A model generated the notes under the pieces. The model searched no databases and was not told the origin of the DNA. It was given only the letters and a program-made list of their open reading frames with translations. A stretch of DNA of 64,000 nt, taken from Streptomyces sp. LUP47B. GTDB lineage: Bacteria; Actinomycetota; Actinomycetes; Streptomycetales; Streptomycetaceae. The stretch spans positions 150,794-214,793 of the forward strand of contig NZ_MJAH01000010.1 of NCBI RefSeq assembly GCF_001746295.1. The letters are read 5' to 3'. The position numbers and the translations under genes were made by a program. Shown piece by piece: positions 50,476-58,659 of this stretch (positions within the stretch are counted from its first letter, which is position 1; every line of letters begins with the position of its first letter).

Positions 50476-51336
50476 TCACAGCTCCTTGCGGAGATCCCGG
50501 AGGATCTCCTTCGTGCGATGTGCCGTAGCGGCCTGCGCCGCCATGCGGTCCATGACCTCGAGATGGGTCGCCACCTCGACGCGCGCGTCCAGATAGATCG
50601 CGCCGGTCAGGTACTCGCTGTAGACCATGTCCGGAAGTTCGGGCACGGCGAATCGGAAGAGCACGAAGGGCCCGTACGTGCCGGGGTGCGGCCCGTTGGC
50701 GAACGGGGCGACCTGGAGCGTCACGTTGGGCAGCTTCGTTGCCTCGAGCAGTTTGTCGATCTGGGCACGCATCACCTCCGGGCCGCCGACGGGGCGGCGC
50801 AGCACGGTCTCGTCCATGACGACCCACAACCGGGGCGCGTCCTGACGGGTGAGCAGTCCCTGCCGTTCCATGCGCAGGGCGACATGGCGCTCGATGTCGT
50901 CGGGGCTGGTCTGGCCGATGGCGCCCGAGCGCAGGACGCCACGCGCGTAGTCCTCCGTCTGCAGCAGACCGGGGACGAAGTGCGGCTCGTACTCGCGGAT
51001 GAGCGCGGCCGCGCCCTCCAGGCTGACGTGCATGGAGAACCAGCCGGGCAGCACGTCGTGGAAGCGCTGCCACCAGCCGGGGCGGTTGGCGTCCTCGGCG
51101 AGCTGGACGAAGTCCTCGGCCTCCTGGTCACCGACGCCGTAGGCCTTCAGCAGGAGCTGGAGGTACGGGATCTTGAGCCCCACCTCGGCCATCTCCATGC
51201 GACGGACGGTGGCGGGGGCGACGCGGAGGATACGGGCGGCTTCCTCGCGCTTGAGCCCGGCGCGTTCCCGCAGGTCCAGCAGGCGCCGGCCGAGGACGAC
51301 CTGACCGACCGTCGGCGCGGACCGCGGTTCGCTCAC
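50476..51336 (-). CDS. WhiJ-like XRE regulator with DUF5753 domain
   Basis: A 286-residue transcription regulator. The start GTG 51336 (VSEPRSAPTVGQVVLGRRLL) has GGAGGTGGA upstream; longer in-frame starts exist but lack this. Residues about 12-70 are the XRE helix-turn-helix (LRERAGLKREEAARILRVAP ATVRRMEMAEVGLKIPYLQL). Residues 100-280 are the DUF5753 ligand-binding-like domain (HVSLEGAAALIREYEPHFVP GLLQTEDYARGVLR ... VYSEYLTGAIYLD). It is paired with DUF397 downstream and divergent from a HATPase gene, the classic layout of whiJ/abaA-like loci controlling development and antibiotic production. Confidence 0.9.
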   Translation of the reverse strand: MSEPRSAPTVGQVVLGRRLLDLRERAGLKREEAARILRVAPATVRRMEMAEVGLKIPYLQLLLKAYGVGDQEAEDFVQLAEDANRPGWWQRFHDVLPGWFSMHVSLEGAAALIREYEPHFVPGLLQTEDYARGVLRSGAIGQTSPDDIERHVALRMERQGLLTRQDAPRLWVVMDETVLRRPVGGPEVMRAQIDKLLEATKLPNVTLQVAPFANGPHPGTYGPFVLFRFAVPELPDMVYSEYLTGAIYLDARVEVATHLEVMDRMAAQAATAHRTKEILRDLRKEL

Positions 51337-51533
51337 GCTCCACCTCCACGAAGTCATTACGGGCGTCACAGCCACCAGCATGCTGACAGCCCAGCGGCGC
51401 CATTCGAAGACCTGGTTCGAAGATCTGTACGAATACGGAATACCGCTGCGTACGGATCTCCGGTGATCCCAACTGGCGCCGCTCAAGATGCTGTTGCGAG
51501 CAGTGTGCCACGGCCTCCCACCGCGTCACACAG

Positions 51534-51569
51534 CACTCTGCATTTTTCAGAGTGACACTTGCCAAGTGT
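51534..51569. promoter_or_regulatory. Two abutting inverted repeats between the XRE and HATPase genes
   Basis: CACTCTG-N7-CAGAGTG (51534-51540 / 51548-51554) is followed without a gap by ACACTTG-C-CAAGTGT (51555-51569). Both are perfect 7-bp dyads. They lie in the divergent promoter region of the WhiJ-like locus, which is AT-richer than its flanks, and are the obvious candidates for the regulator's binding sites. Confidence 0.65.
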
Positions 51570-51594
51570 TCACGACGGGGCGATAGTGGCAAGC

Positions 51595-52248
51595 GTGATT
51601 CCGTCCCCGCCCTTAGGAACAGACGCTGCCGTAGGCCACCCCCAGGGTCTCGGTGCTGTCCCGGCAGAAGGGCCCGACAGGGCCGCTGTCCGGCGCCGGT
51701 TCCGTTTCGAGCTGGCCGCGCATCCGGGTTCTCCCGCGCAGGCCAGACGCCTGACGAGGGCGCGGCTGACCCATTGGTCGGTCTGCGAGGACACCTGCGA
51801 CTCGGCCGCCCTGGTCGTCTCCGAGCTGGTCACCAACGCCATCGTGCACACCGCGAGCAGCCGTGTGGTCTGCGAGCTGCACGACGATGACGACCTGGTG
51901 CGAATAGCCGTGCGCGACGAGGGCTGCGCCCCGGGTGAACCGCACCCGTCCCCGCAGCGCGGCGAGGAGGAGCACGGGAGGGGACTGCTTCTCGTCGACT
52001 CCCTCTGTCACGCGTGGGGCGCTCATGAGCACGGCCCCGGGCTGCTGGTCTGGGCGGAGCTGCCGCGCAAGGCGGACGAGCCCCGCGTGGACACCGGCCC
52101 GCGCAACGATCTGGGCTGGGGAGCCCGCCCCAAGCCGGTTCCCTCCGGGGGATCGGGCCAGGAGGACGAGGTCGAGGAGCACCACAGAGCGGCGCCCGTG
52201 GGGGAGGCGCGCGATCACGGAGCGGGGGGCGCGGGCGCATGGGCGTGA
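51595..52248 (+). CDS. HATPase_c ATP-binding protein (RsbW/anti-sigma-like)
   Basis: A serine-kinase-type GHKL ATPase. The HATPase fold is visible: N-box AALVVSELVTNAIVHTASSR, G1 VRDEGCAPGEPH and G2 HGRGLLLVDSLCHAWGAHEH G, within about residues 45-165 of 217. The C-terminal 50 residues are charged and low complexity (GGSGQEDEVEEHHRAAPV). I use GTG 51595; a longer in-frame start is possible, but it would overlap the inverted repeats. Homologues beside whiJ-like genes (AbaA-type loci) are common. Its stop overlaps the next gene (GTGA). Confidence 0.85.
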   Translation: MIPSPPLGTDAAVGHPQGLGAVPAEGPDRAAVRRRFRFELAAHPGSPAQARRLTRARLTHWSVCEDTCDSAALVVSELVTNAIVHTASSRVVCELHDDDDLVRIAVRDEGCAPGEPHPSPQRGEEEHGRGLLLVDSLCHAWGAHEHGPGLLVWAELPRKADEPRVDTGPRNDLGWGARPKPVPSGGSGQEDEVEEHHRAAPVGEARDHGAGGAGAWA

Positions 52249-52685
52249 GCGGCGGACCCGGCGGCCAGGTGCTGACCATGGACACGCTGGTCCGCCTCGG
52301 ACGCGGGCTGCGGGCGCCGGGGACGCCGCGCAGGCTGGCCGTTCCGGAGGGAATGACGGTGCCGCTTGGCTGCGACGCGGTCGGGGTGCCGGTGCAGTTG
52401 AGCAGGGAACTGGTGTCCCGGTTGCCGCGGGTCGGGTGTGTGTACGCCGATGACACGCACTGGTGGTGGATCGTTCCTGCCGACTCCGACTACGCGCTCG
52501 AGTGGCCCAGGCCTGCCCAGTACGCCACCGGGGCGGTTGTTCCGGACGCCCCGGTGGTGCCGTCCCTTGTCCATCGGGGCGAGGGGACGTTGCCGTACAC
52601 GCCCCCCATCCCTCTCTACCTGGCCTTGTGCCAGCTGACCGGGACCACTCCCAGCTGGTCCCGGCCGGTCAGCTCAGCGGGTTAG
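52245..52685 (+). CDS. Hypothetical protein of the WhiJ-type locus
   Basis: A 146-residue protein starting at GTG 52245 that overlaps the HATPase stop (GTGA); ATG 52239 is an alternative. It has a tryptophan-rich central segment (VYADDTHWWWIVPADSDYAL EWPRPAQYATGAVV) and no membrane or signal sequence. I do not recognise a family, but it looks like the small proteins that follow RsbW-like ATPases in these loci. The translational coupling implies a shared function with the HATPase. Confidence 0.65.
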   Translation: MSGGPGGQVLTMDTLVRLGRGLRAPGTPRRLAVPEGMTVPLGCDAVGVPVQLSRELVSRLPRVGCVYADDTHWWWIVPADSDYALEWPRPAQYATGAVVPDAPVVPSLVHRGEGTLPYTPPIPLYLALCQLTGTTPSWSRPVSSAG

Positions 52686-52885
52686 CTCGGCCGGAAGACC
52701 ATCCCTCGGTGCGGGTCCGTGAGGGCCGGCCGCGCCCGCGCGGCGCAGTCGCATGGTGACGCAGCCCCGCGCTCCTTTGCGGCCCGTTGTACGCCCGCGC
52801 GTTTTCTCTGCCCCCTTTCGCGCTCTCCCTCCCTGCGGCCCGCCGCCGCCATAGTTGCCCCGTCCAGGATCGGGGGAGGTCTGCG

Positions 52886-54829
52886 GTGGGAAAACGGCGT
52901 GGCACTGAGCAGCCCGGAGTCTCCGAGTCGGAGCGGCTGCTCTTCGGGGGACCGCTGAGGTACGACACGGGCTGGAACTCGCACTCCGACGCGTTTCTGG
53001 AGCTGGGGTTCCGGGCCATGGTGGTGCGGCTGCCGTCGCTGTTGTCGGCGAGTCTCCGGCTGGCCTGGCAGGCGGACCGGCGGGCCGCGCGGACCGTGCT
53101 GGCCGCCGAGGTGACCCGGGGTCTCGCACAGGCGGTGAGTCTGCTCGCGGTCAACAGTGTGCTGGGGCGGCTGATCGGCGGGGGCGCGCTGGAGGACCGG
53201 CTGCGCGGGGCCGTGCCCGCGTTGGTCACCATGGCCGCCGTGATGCTCCTGGGGGCGTTGCTGCGGGCCGCGTCGACGCATGCCACCGGCCGCCTCGAGC
53301 CCAAGGTGGAGCGGGTGGCGACCGAGCGGTATCTGGAGCGGGCGGCCACCGTCGAGCTGTCTGCGATCGAGGATCACGCCTTCCACAAGCTGCTGGACAC
53401 CGCGCAGTACGGCGCCACCTCGGCCCGCCGGATGATCTCGTTCGCGACGCGGGTGGTGAACGCGATGATCTCGCTGATCGCGGCGGCGGGCGTGCTGACC
53501 GTGCTGCACCCGGCGCTGCTGCCGCTGCTGGTCACGATGACGATCCCGAGCGGCTGGGGCGCGCTGACCATCGCGCGCCGCCAGTACGAGTCCTTCCACA
53601 CCTGGGTGCAGCACGTGCGGGCGGGCCGCCTCCTCGGGGCCCTGCTGATCGAGCCGGAGGCGGCGCCGGAGATCCGCGTCCACGGCGTGGGGCCGTTCCT
53701 GCTCCGGCACTACCGTGCGATGGCGGAGACGGCGGAGGCCGAGCAGGCCCGACTGGCCCGGCTCGCGGCCCGGACGGGGCTGATAGCGGCGACCTGGACG
53801 GGCCTGGCGACGGTGGCGACGTACGCGACACTGGGCGCGCTGCTGCTGGCGGGCGCGATGGCGCTGTCGGTGGCGGGTACGGCCGTGATCGCCGTGCGCA
53901 CCGGCTCGCAGAGTCTGAACACCCTGGTCATCGAGATGAACGCGCTGCACGAGGAGGCCCTGTTCGTCGGCGACCTGCAGCGGCTCTACACGGAGGCCGC
54001 CGAGCGGGCGATCCCGGAGGGCGGGTCCGCGCTGCCGGACGACCCGCGCGAGATCCGCTTCGAGAACGTCTCCTTCACCTACCCGGGAGACGCGACCCGC
54101 CCCGCGCTCGACGACGTGACCCTCACCCTGCCGCTCGGCAAGATCGTCGCCCTGGTCGGGGAGAACGGTTCCGGCAAGACCACCCTGGTCAAGCTGCTCG
54201 CGGGGTTGTACGCCCCCGACCGCGGCCGGATCCTGTGGGACAACCTGGACGCGGCGCACGCGGACCGCCAGCTGCTCGCCGAGCGGGTCGCGATGGTCGC
54301 CCAGGACTTCAAGCGGTGGCCGTTCACCGCCCGCGTCAATGTGGCGGTGGGCCGCTCGTCGGTGCCGCTCACCGAGGAGCGGGTGTCCGGCGCGGTCGCC
54401 GAGGCCGGCGCCGGGGAGGTGCTGGCCGATCTGCCGCGCGGCCTGGACACGCTGCTGGCCCGCAACTTCAGCGGCGGGCACGAGCTGTCCGGCGGGCAGT
54501 GGCAGCGGCTCGGGATCGCTCGGGCCGCCTACCGGCGCGGTCGCATCCTGATCGTGGACGAGCCGACGGCCGCCCTGGACGCACGGGCCGAGCTGGAGGT
54601 CTTCGAGAAGATCCGCGCGCTGTCCGGCACCGGTCAGACGGTCGTCCTGATCACCCATCGGCTGGCGTCCGTGCGCCACGCGGACCTGGTGCACGTCCTG
54701 GAGCAGGGCCGGCTCGTGGAGTCGGGCACGCCCGACGAGCTCCTGGCCTCCGGTGGTGTGTACGCGGAGCTGTACTCGCTCCAGGCCGAGCAGTTCACGG
54801 CAAAGGTGCCCGCCAAGGAGGCGGGCTGA
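52886..54829 (+). CDS. ABC exporter half-transporter (permease-ATPase fusion)
   Basis: A 647-residue type I ABC exporter. The start is GTG 52886 (VGKRRGTEQPGVSESERLLF), with GGGGGAGG 6 nt upstream. Residues about 60-350 hold the six-helix transmembrane domain (AVPALVTMAAVMLLGALLRA, ATRVVNAMISLIAAAGVLTV, ATYATLGALLLAGAMALSVA). The ATPase follows: Walker A LVGENGSGKTTLVKLLAGLY, Q-loop MVAQDFKRWPFTARVNV, signature ELSGGQWQRLGIARAAYRR, Walker B ILIVDEPTAALDARAELEVF, H-loop VLITHRLASVRHADLVHVLE. One polypeptide, so it works as a homodimer. Cargo unknown; it lies next to the WhiJ-like locus. Confidence 0.92.
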   Translation: MGKRRGTEQPGVSESERLLFGGPLRYDTGWNSHSDAFLELGFRAMVVRLPSLLSASLRLAWQADRRAARTVLAAEVTRGLAQAVSLLAVNSVLGRLIGGGALEDRLRGAVPALVTMAAVMLLGALLRAASTHATGRLEPKVERVATERYLERAATVELSAIEDHAFHKLLDTAQYGATSARRMISFATRVVNAMISLIAAAGVLTVLHPALLPLLVTMTIPSGWGALTIARRQYESFHTWVQHVRAGRLLGALLIEPEAAPEIRVHGVGPFLLRHYRAMAETAEAEQARLARLAARTGLIAATWTGLATVATYATLGALLLAGAMALSVAGTAVIAVRTGSQSLNTLVIEMNALHEEALFVGDLQRLYTEAAERAIPEGGSALPDDPREIRFENVSFTYPGDATRPALDDVTLTLPLGKIVALVGENGSGKTTLVKLLAGLYAPDRGRILWDNLDAAHADRQLLAERVAMVAQDFKRWPFTARVNVAVGRSSVPLTEERVSGAVAEAGAGEVLADLPRGLDTLLARNFSGGHELSGGQWQRLGIARAAYRRGRILIVDEPTAALDARAELEVFEKIRALSGTGQTVVLITHRLASVRHADLVHVLEQGRLVESGTPDELLASGGVYAELYSLQAEQFTAKVPAKEAG

Positions 54830-54831
54830 CC

Positions 54832-55020
54832 TCACGCGACAGCGTCTATCGCTGCCTCTCCACTGCGGACGATCACCAGGAACGTGTCCGTCGCGAGGTC
54901 CATCACGACCTCCGCCGGCAGTCCCTCAAGACGCCTCGCCTGCGCGAACTCCTCCGCCGGCCACGATCCGCGCGGCCCGCCAGCGGGAAAGCGTTCGAGC
55001 ACTGTTCGCCCGTTCACCAC
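54832..55020 (-). CDS. Small hypothetical protein (62 residues)
   Basis: The strand opposite the exporter codes for VVNGRTVLERFPAGGPRGSW PAEEFAQARRLEGLPAEVVM DLATDTFLVIV followed by RSGEAAIDAVA. The GTG at 55020 has a GGAGG site 6 nt upstream (55031-55027), which fixes this start against a longer open frame reaching 55161. The stop is 2 bp from the exporter's stop (convergent). The LERF and FAQARRLEGLP segments look like a compact alpha/beta fold; family not recognised. It is downstream of nothing else on its strand. Confidence 0.5.
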   Translation of the reverse strand: MVNGRTVLERFPAGGPRGSWPAEEFAQARRLEGLPAEVVMDLATDTFLVIVRSGEAAIDAVA

Positions 55021-55189
55021 CCTGCACCTCCAGAAAGCGTTGCACTCCCCGTAGGAGCGCTTGTAGGAGTTAACGCCTTCCAGGGCCGGAAAGCCTCGGT
55101 GAGTTGCCGTACTGAGACGTAGCCGACACAGATTCACCCCGGAGTGTGAGGATCCCGTCACGGTGTGACGACATCATTCACCCTCCGTG

Positions 55190-55879
55190 TCAGTCCTCGT
55201 ACTCGTCGTGATACCGCATGCGTACGCTGCCTGCGGGCGCCCCGAGAGCGGACGCGCGCCCCTTGGGTTCCTCCCATTCCTCCTGCCGTCCCAGTGCGGT
55301 GAGGTCGAGGAAGCTGGTGGTCGAGCCGAGTCCGTCGAGGCCGCGTTCATAGGTGGAATAGGTGTGGAAGACCTGGTCACGGTCGCGCAGGAAGCAGCTG
55401 ATGCCGGGCCGCTCGGCCGGCTCGTCGTCGATCTCCAAGGTGGCTTGGAAGTCGTGGTTGAAGTCGCCGCCGTACGACGAGTACCAGGGCACGGTCCATC
55501 CCATCCGCGCCTTGAACGGCAGGATCTTCGTATACGGCGCTCTCGACACGGCCGCGAACGTCGTCCCCCGCGCCTTCAGATGGGCCAGGTGTCCGATCTG
55601 GTCCAGGAAGGCGGAGCAGCTGCGGCAGCCCGCGTCCCACTCGGGCGCGAACATGAAGTGGTGGACGACGAGCTGGCCGCGCCCCTCGAAGAGGTCGAGC
55701 AGGGTGGCCTTGCCGTCACCGCCTTCGAAGACGTACTCCTCCTCGACCTCGACCATGGGAAGCCTGCGCCGCTCGGCGTTCAGGGCGTCCCGCGCGCGCG
55801 TGGCCGCCTTCTCCCTGACCAGCAGTTCCGCGCGCGCCGCGCGCCATTCGTCCCGAGAGACGATCTCCGGAAGCGCCAT
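55190..55879 (-). CDS. DUF899 family (thioredoxin-like) protein
   Basis: A 229-residue protein with the DUF899 layout: an N-terminal helix (MALPEIVSRDEWRAARAELL VREKAATRARDALNAERRRL PM), FEGRGQLVVHHFMFAPEWDA GCRSCSAFLDQIGHLAHLKA RGTTFAAVSRAPYTKILPFK ARMGW, and SSYGGDFNHDFQATLE. The CRSC motif sits where the thioredoxin active site would be, so a redox role is possible. ATG 55879 has GGAGGGA upstream. The P450 gene lies upstream on the same strand (93-bp gap), so the two may be co-transcribed. Confidence 0.88.
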   Translation of the reverse strand: MALPEIVSRDEWRAARAELLVREKAATRARDALNAERRRLPMVEVEEEYVFEGGDGKATLLDLFEGRGQLVVHHFMFAPEWDAGCRSCSAFLDQIGHLAHLKARGTTFAAVSRAPYTKILPFKARMGWTVPWYSSYGGDFNHDFQATLEIDDEPAERPGISCFLRDRDQVFHTYSTYERGLDGLGSTTSFLDLTALGRQEEWEEPKGRASALGAPAGSVRMRYHDEYED

Positions 55880-55971
55880 GGGGTCCCTCCTGTGCGACGG
55901 TCCGTCGGAGTGGTGACCGTGGGGAGGGGCGGAACTCATCGCTGTCGCGGGAAAATCCTGGACGGGTTGGT

Positions 55972-57141
55972 TCAGTACGACACCTGGAGCGCGAGCAGGC
56001 CCCGGGCGCGCAGGGAGTTGCGCCACCTCGGGGTCGGCTCGGCGAGCGCGAGATCCGGGAACCGTTCCAGGAGCGCGGCCAGGGCGATCTCGGTCTCGGC
56101 ACGGGCCAGCGGGGCGCCGAGGCAGTAGTGGATGCCGTGGCCGAGAGCGAGATGGCCGGAGGCGTCGCGGGCGAGGTCCAGGCGGTCGGGGTCGGGAAAG
56201 CGGTCGGGATCGCGGTTGGCCGCGGACGGGGAGACCCAGACCGTCTCGCCCGCCGGGACGGTGACCCCGCCGATGGTGACGTCCTCGAGGGGAAAGCGGC
56301 GGATGGCCAGCAGGGCAGGGCCCTCGTAGCGGAGGAACTCCTCGACGGCCGCGGGGAGTCTGGCGGGGTCCTCGCGCAGGGCGTCGAGCTGTCCGGGATG
56401 TTGGAACAGCGCGAGCACCGCGTTCCCGATCAGCTGCACGGTGTTCTCGTACCCGGCGAAGAGGATGAGGAAGGCCAGCGACATCAGCTCGTCCTCGCTG
56501 AGCCGGTCGCCCTCGTCGCGGACGGCGATCAGATCGGAGAGCAGGTCGTCGGCGGGTTCCCGGCGCTTGTCGGCGAGGAGCCGCGTGAAGAAGCCGAGCA
56601 TCGCCACGATCGCCTCCTTGGCCGCCGCGGGTCCGGCCGCCGGGTCCGGCGCGACGAGGGTGTCGGTCCACACCCGGAAGTCCAGCCGGTGCTCGTCCGG
56701 GATGCCGAGCAGGTCACAGATGACCGTGATCGGCAGGGGCGCGGCGTAGGAGGCGATGAGGTCGGTGGTCCCGTGGGAACCGAGCGCGTCGAGGAGCCGG
56801 TCGGCGGTGCGCCGGATCGGCTCGCGCAACTGCTCGATCCGACGCGGGGTGAAGGCCCGTCCGACCAGTCGGCGGATCCGGGTGTGGTGCGGCGGATCCA
56901 TGTTGAGCAGGTTGGCGTCGAGCGCGGGCGGCAACGAGAACCCCTTGTAGGCCCCCGCCGTGGCGTGCCGCTTGTCCAACGCCAATCGCGGATCGGCGAG
57001 AGCCGCCCGCACGTCGTCGTACCGCGTGACGATCCAGGCGGGCGTCCCGTCGGGCCCGGCGATCCGATGCACGGGCGCGGTGTCGCGCAGGCGCCGGTAC
57101 ACGTCGTACGGATGGTCGAGGAGGCCGTCGGCGGGATCCAT
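55972..57141 (-). CDS. Cytochrome P450
   Basis: A soluble bacterial P450 of 389 residues. The K-helix ExxR is in VEEFLRYEGPALL, the heme ligand signature is LGHGIHYCLGAPLARAE with the axial cysteine, and the I-helix reads LILFAGYENTVQLI. The canonical acid-Thr pair AGxE/DT is AGYENT here (Asn before the Thr). PERF is replaced by RDPDRFPDPDRLDL. It starts MDPADGLLDHPYDVYRRLRD and has no membrane anchor. It needs a ferredoxin and reductase, neither of which is nearby. Substrate unknown; it stands upstream of the DUF899 gene. Confidence 0.92.
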   Translation of the reverse strand: MDPADGLLDHPYDVYRRLRDTAPVHRIAGPDGTPAWIVTRYDDVRAALADPRLALDKRHATAGAYKGFSLPPALDANLLNMDPPHHTRIRRLVGRAFTPRRIEQLREPIRRTADRLLDALGSHGTTDLIASYAAPLPITVICDLLGIPDEHRLDFRVWTDTLVAPDPAAGPAAAKEAIVAMLGFFTRLLADKRREPADDLLSDLIAVRDEGDRLSEDELMSLAFLILFAGYENTVQLIGNAVLALFQHPGQLDALREDPARLPAAVEEFLRYEGPALLAIRRFPLEDVTIGGVTVPAGETVWVSPSAANRDPDRFPDPDRLDLARDASGHLALGHGIHYCLGAPLARAETEIALAALLERFPDLALAEPTPRWRNSLRARGLLALQVSY

Positions 57142-57188
57142 GGGCGTCAGCCTAGCGGCGCGGAGATCACGGGCTGCCGGGCCGGATG

Positions 57189-58541
57189 TCAGGTGCTGTA
57201 GTTCTGGATGCGCCTGCCATGGCTCAGGTCCAGCAGCGCGGGCATCCGCTCCTCCAACTCCCCCACGACGGCGCCGACATCAATGGACAGCAGCTCGCGG
57301 TCCCGCATCAGCACGCGGCCGTCGACGATCGTCGTGCGGACGTCGGAGGAGCGGGCGCTGTGGACCAGGGTCGCGGCGAGGTCGTGGACGGGCTGGGTGT
57401 GCGGGCCGGTGAGGTCGACCAGGATGATGTCGGCACGCCGACCGGGTGCGATACTGCCGACGATCTCACCGAGGCCGACCGCGCGAGCGCTCTGGAGGGT
57501 GGCGTGGTGCAGGGCTTGACGGGACGTCAGCCAGCGCGGGTCACCGGTCGTCGACTTCTGGATCAGCGCGGTGAGCGCCATCGACTCCCATACGTCGAGG
57601 GAGTTGTTGGAGGCGGCCCCGTCCGTGGCGAGTCCGACGGGGATTCCGATGTCGTGCAGGGCGCGCACGGGCGTGGTGGTGGGCCAGGCGAACTTGAGGT
57701 AGCCGCGCGGGGCGGTCGCGACTGCCGTGCGACCGGCGGCACTTGAGAGAATCGGCAGGTCGCTGTCGAGGATGCCGGAGCCGTGCGCGATCAGCACGTC
57801 CGTGTCGAGGATCCCGGTGCGCCGCAGCACCTCGATGGGCGTCACCCCGTGCCTGGCGAGGCTCGCCTCGGCCTGGCCGCGGTTCTCGGCGGCGTGGAGA
57901 TGGACGGGCAGGCTGTGCTCCCGGGCGAGCGCGGCGGTCGCGGTGAGGTCGCCGTCGTCCACGGTGTAGGGCGCGTGCGGGGCGAGTGCCGTGGTGATGC
58001 GGCCACCGGCGCCGCCGCGGTGTCGTAGCGCGAACTCCAGGGACTTCTCCCGCCCTTGGGGCCCCTGCGAGGAGAAGTACGCCTCCCCGAGGTGCGCGCG
58101 GATGCCGCACTCCTCGACCACCGCGGCGACGGCGTCCATCGAGAAGTAGTGGTCGGCGAAGCAGGTGACACCGCCCCGGATCATCTCGGCGCAGGCCAGC
58201 CGCGCCCCCAACTCCACGTCTTTCTCGGTGAGGTTGGACTCGATGGGCCAGACGACGTCGTTGAACCACTCCTCGGTCGGCAGATCCTCCGCGATCCCGC
58301 GCAGGGCGACCATGGGCGCGTGGGTATGGCAGTTGACGAGCCCGGGAAGGGCGATCTGCCCCCGCCCGTCGATGCGCTCCGCCGCGGGCAGTTCCTCGGC
58401 CCGCGCGCTGCTGGTCACCGACTCGACGACACCCTCCCGTACGACGATCGCCGCGTCGTCCACGAACCCGACCTGCTCTTGATCGTCGTGCGTGAGCACC
58501 GTGCACGGGGTGATGATGAGACCTGCGGGAGAAGGCGTCAT
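57189..58541 (-). CDS. Amidohydrolase of the SAH/MTA deaminase or 8-oxoguanine deaminase group
   Basis: A 450-residue metal-dependent hydrolase (ATZ/TRZ family). I chose ATG 58541 (MTPSPAGLIITPCTVLTHDD); a longer frame is open to 58718 but runs over a region that is antisense to the FUSC end. Metal ligands are in LPGLVNCHTHAPMVALRG (HTH), VHLHAAENRGQAEASLARHG (H) and VGLATDGAASNNSLDVWE (D), with LIAHGSGI between. Typical of S-adenosylhomocysteine/methylthioadenosine deaminases and chlorohydrolases. Substrate cannot be fixed. It is upstream of the P450 gene on the same strand. Confidence 0.88.
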   Translation of the reverse strand: MTPSPAGLIITPCTVLTHDDQEQVGFVDDAAIVVREGVVESVTSSARAEELPAAERIDGRGQIALPGLVNCHTHAPMVALRGIAEDLPTEEWFNDVVWPIESNLTEKDVELGARLACAEMIRGGVTCFADHYFSMDAVAAVVEECGIRAHLGEAYFSSQGPQGREKSLEFALRHRGGAGGRITTALAPHAPYTVDDGDLTATAALAREHSLPVHLHAAENRGQAEASLARHGVTPIEVLRRTGILDTDVLIAHGSGILDSDLPILSSAAGRTAVATAPRGYLKFAWPTTTPVRALHDIGIPVGLATDGAASNNSLDVWESMALTALIQKSTTGDPRWLTSRQALHHATLQSARAVGLGEIVGSIAPGRRADIILVDLTGPHTQPVHDLAATLVHSARSSDVRTTIVDGRVLMRDRELLSIDVGAVVGELEERMPALLDLSHGRRIQNYST

Positions 58542-58659
58542 ACAGGCACCGTACGACGCGGTCGTGCCCTCGCTGTGAGTGAACCGCGCATCCCGTCGTC
58601 GCCCTCGTGTACGAGGCGAAAGTGGCGGCCCGCACCGGTGTGGGGTAGGGGTGTGACCC

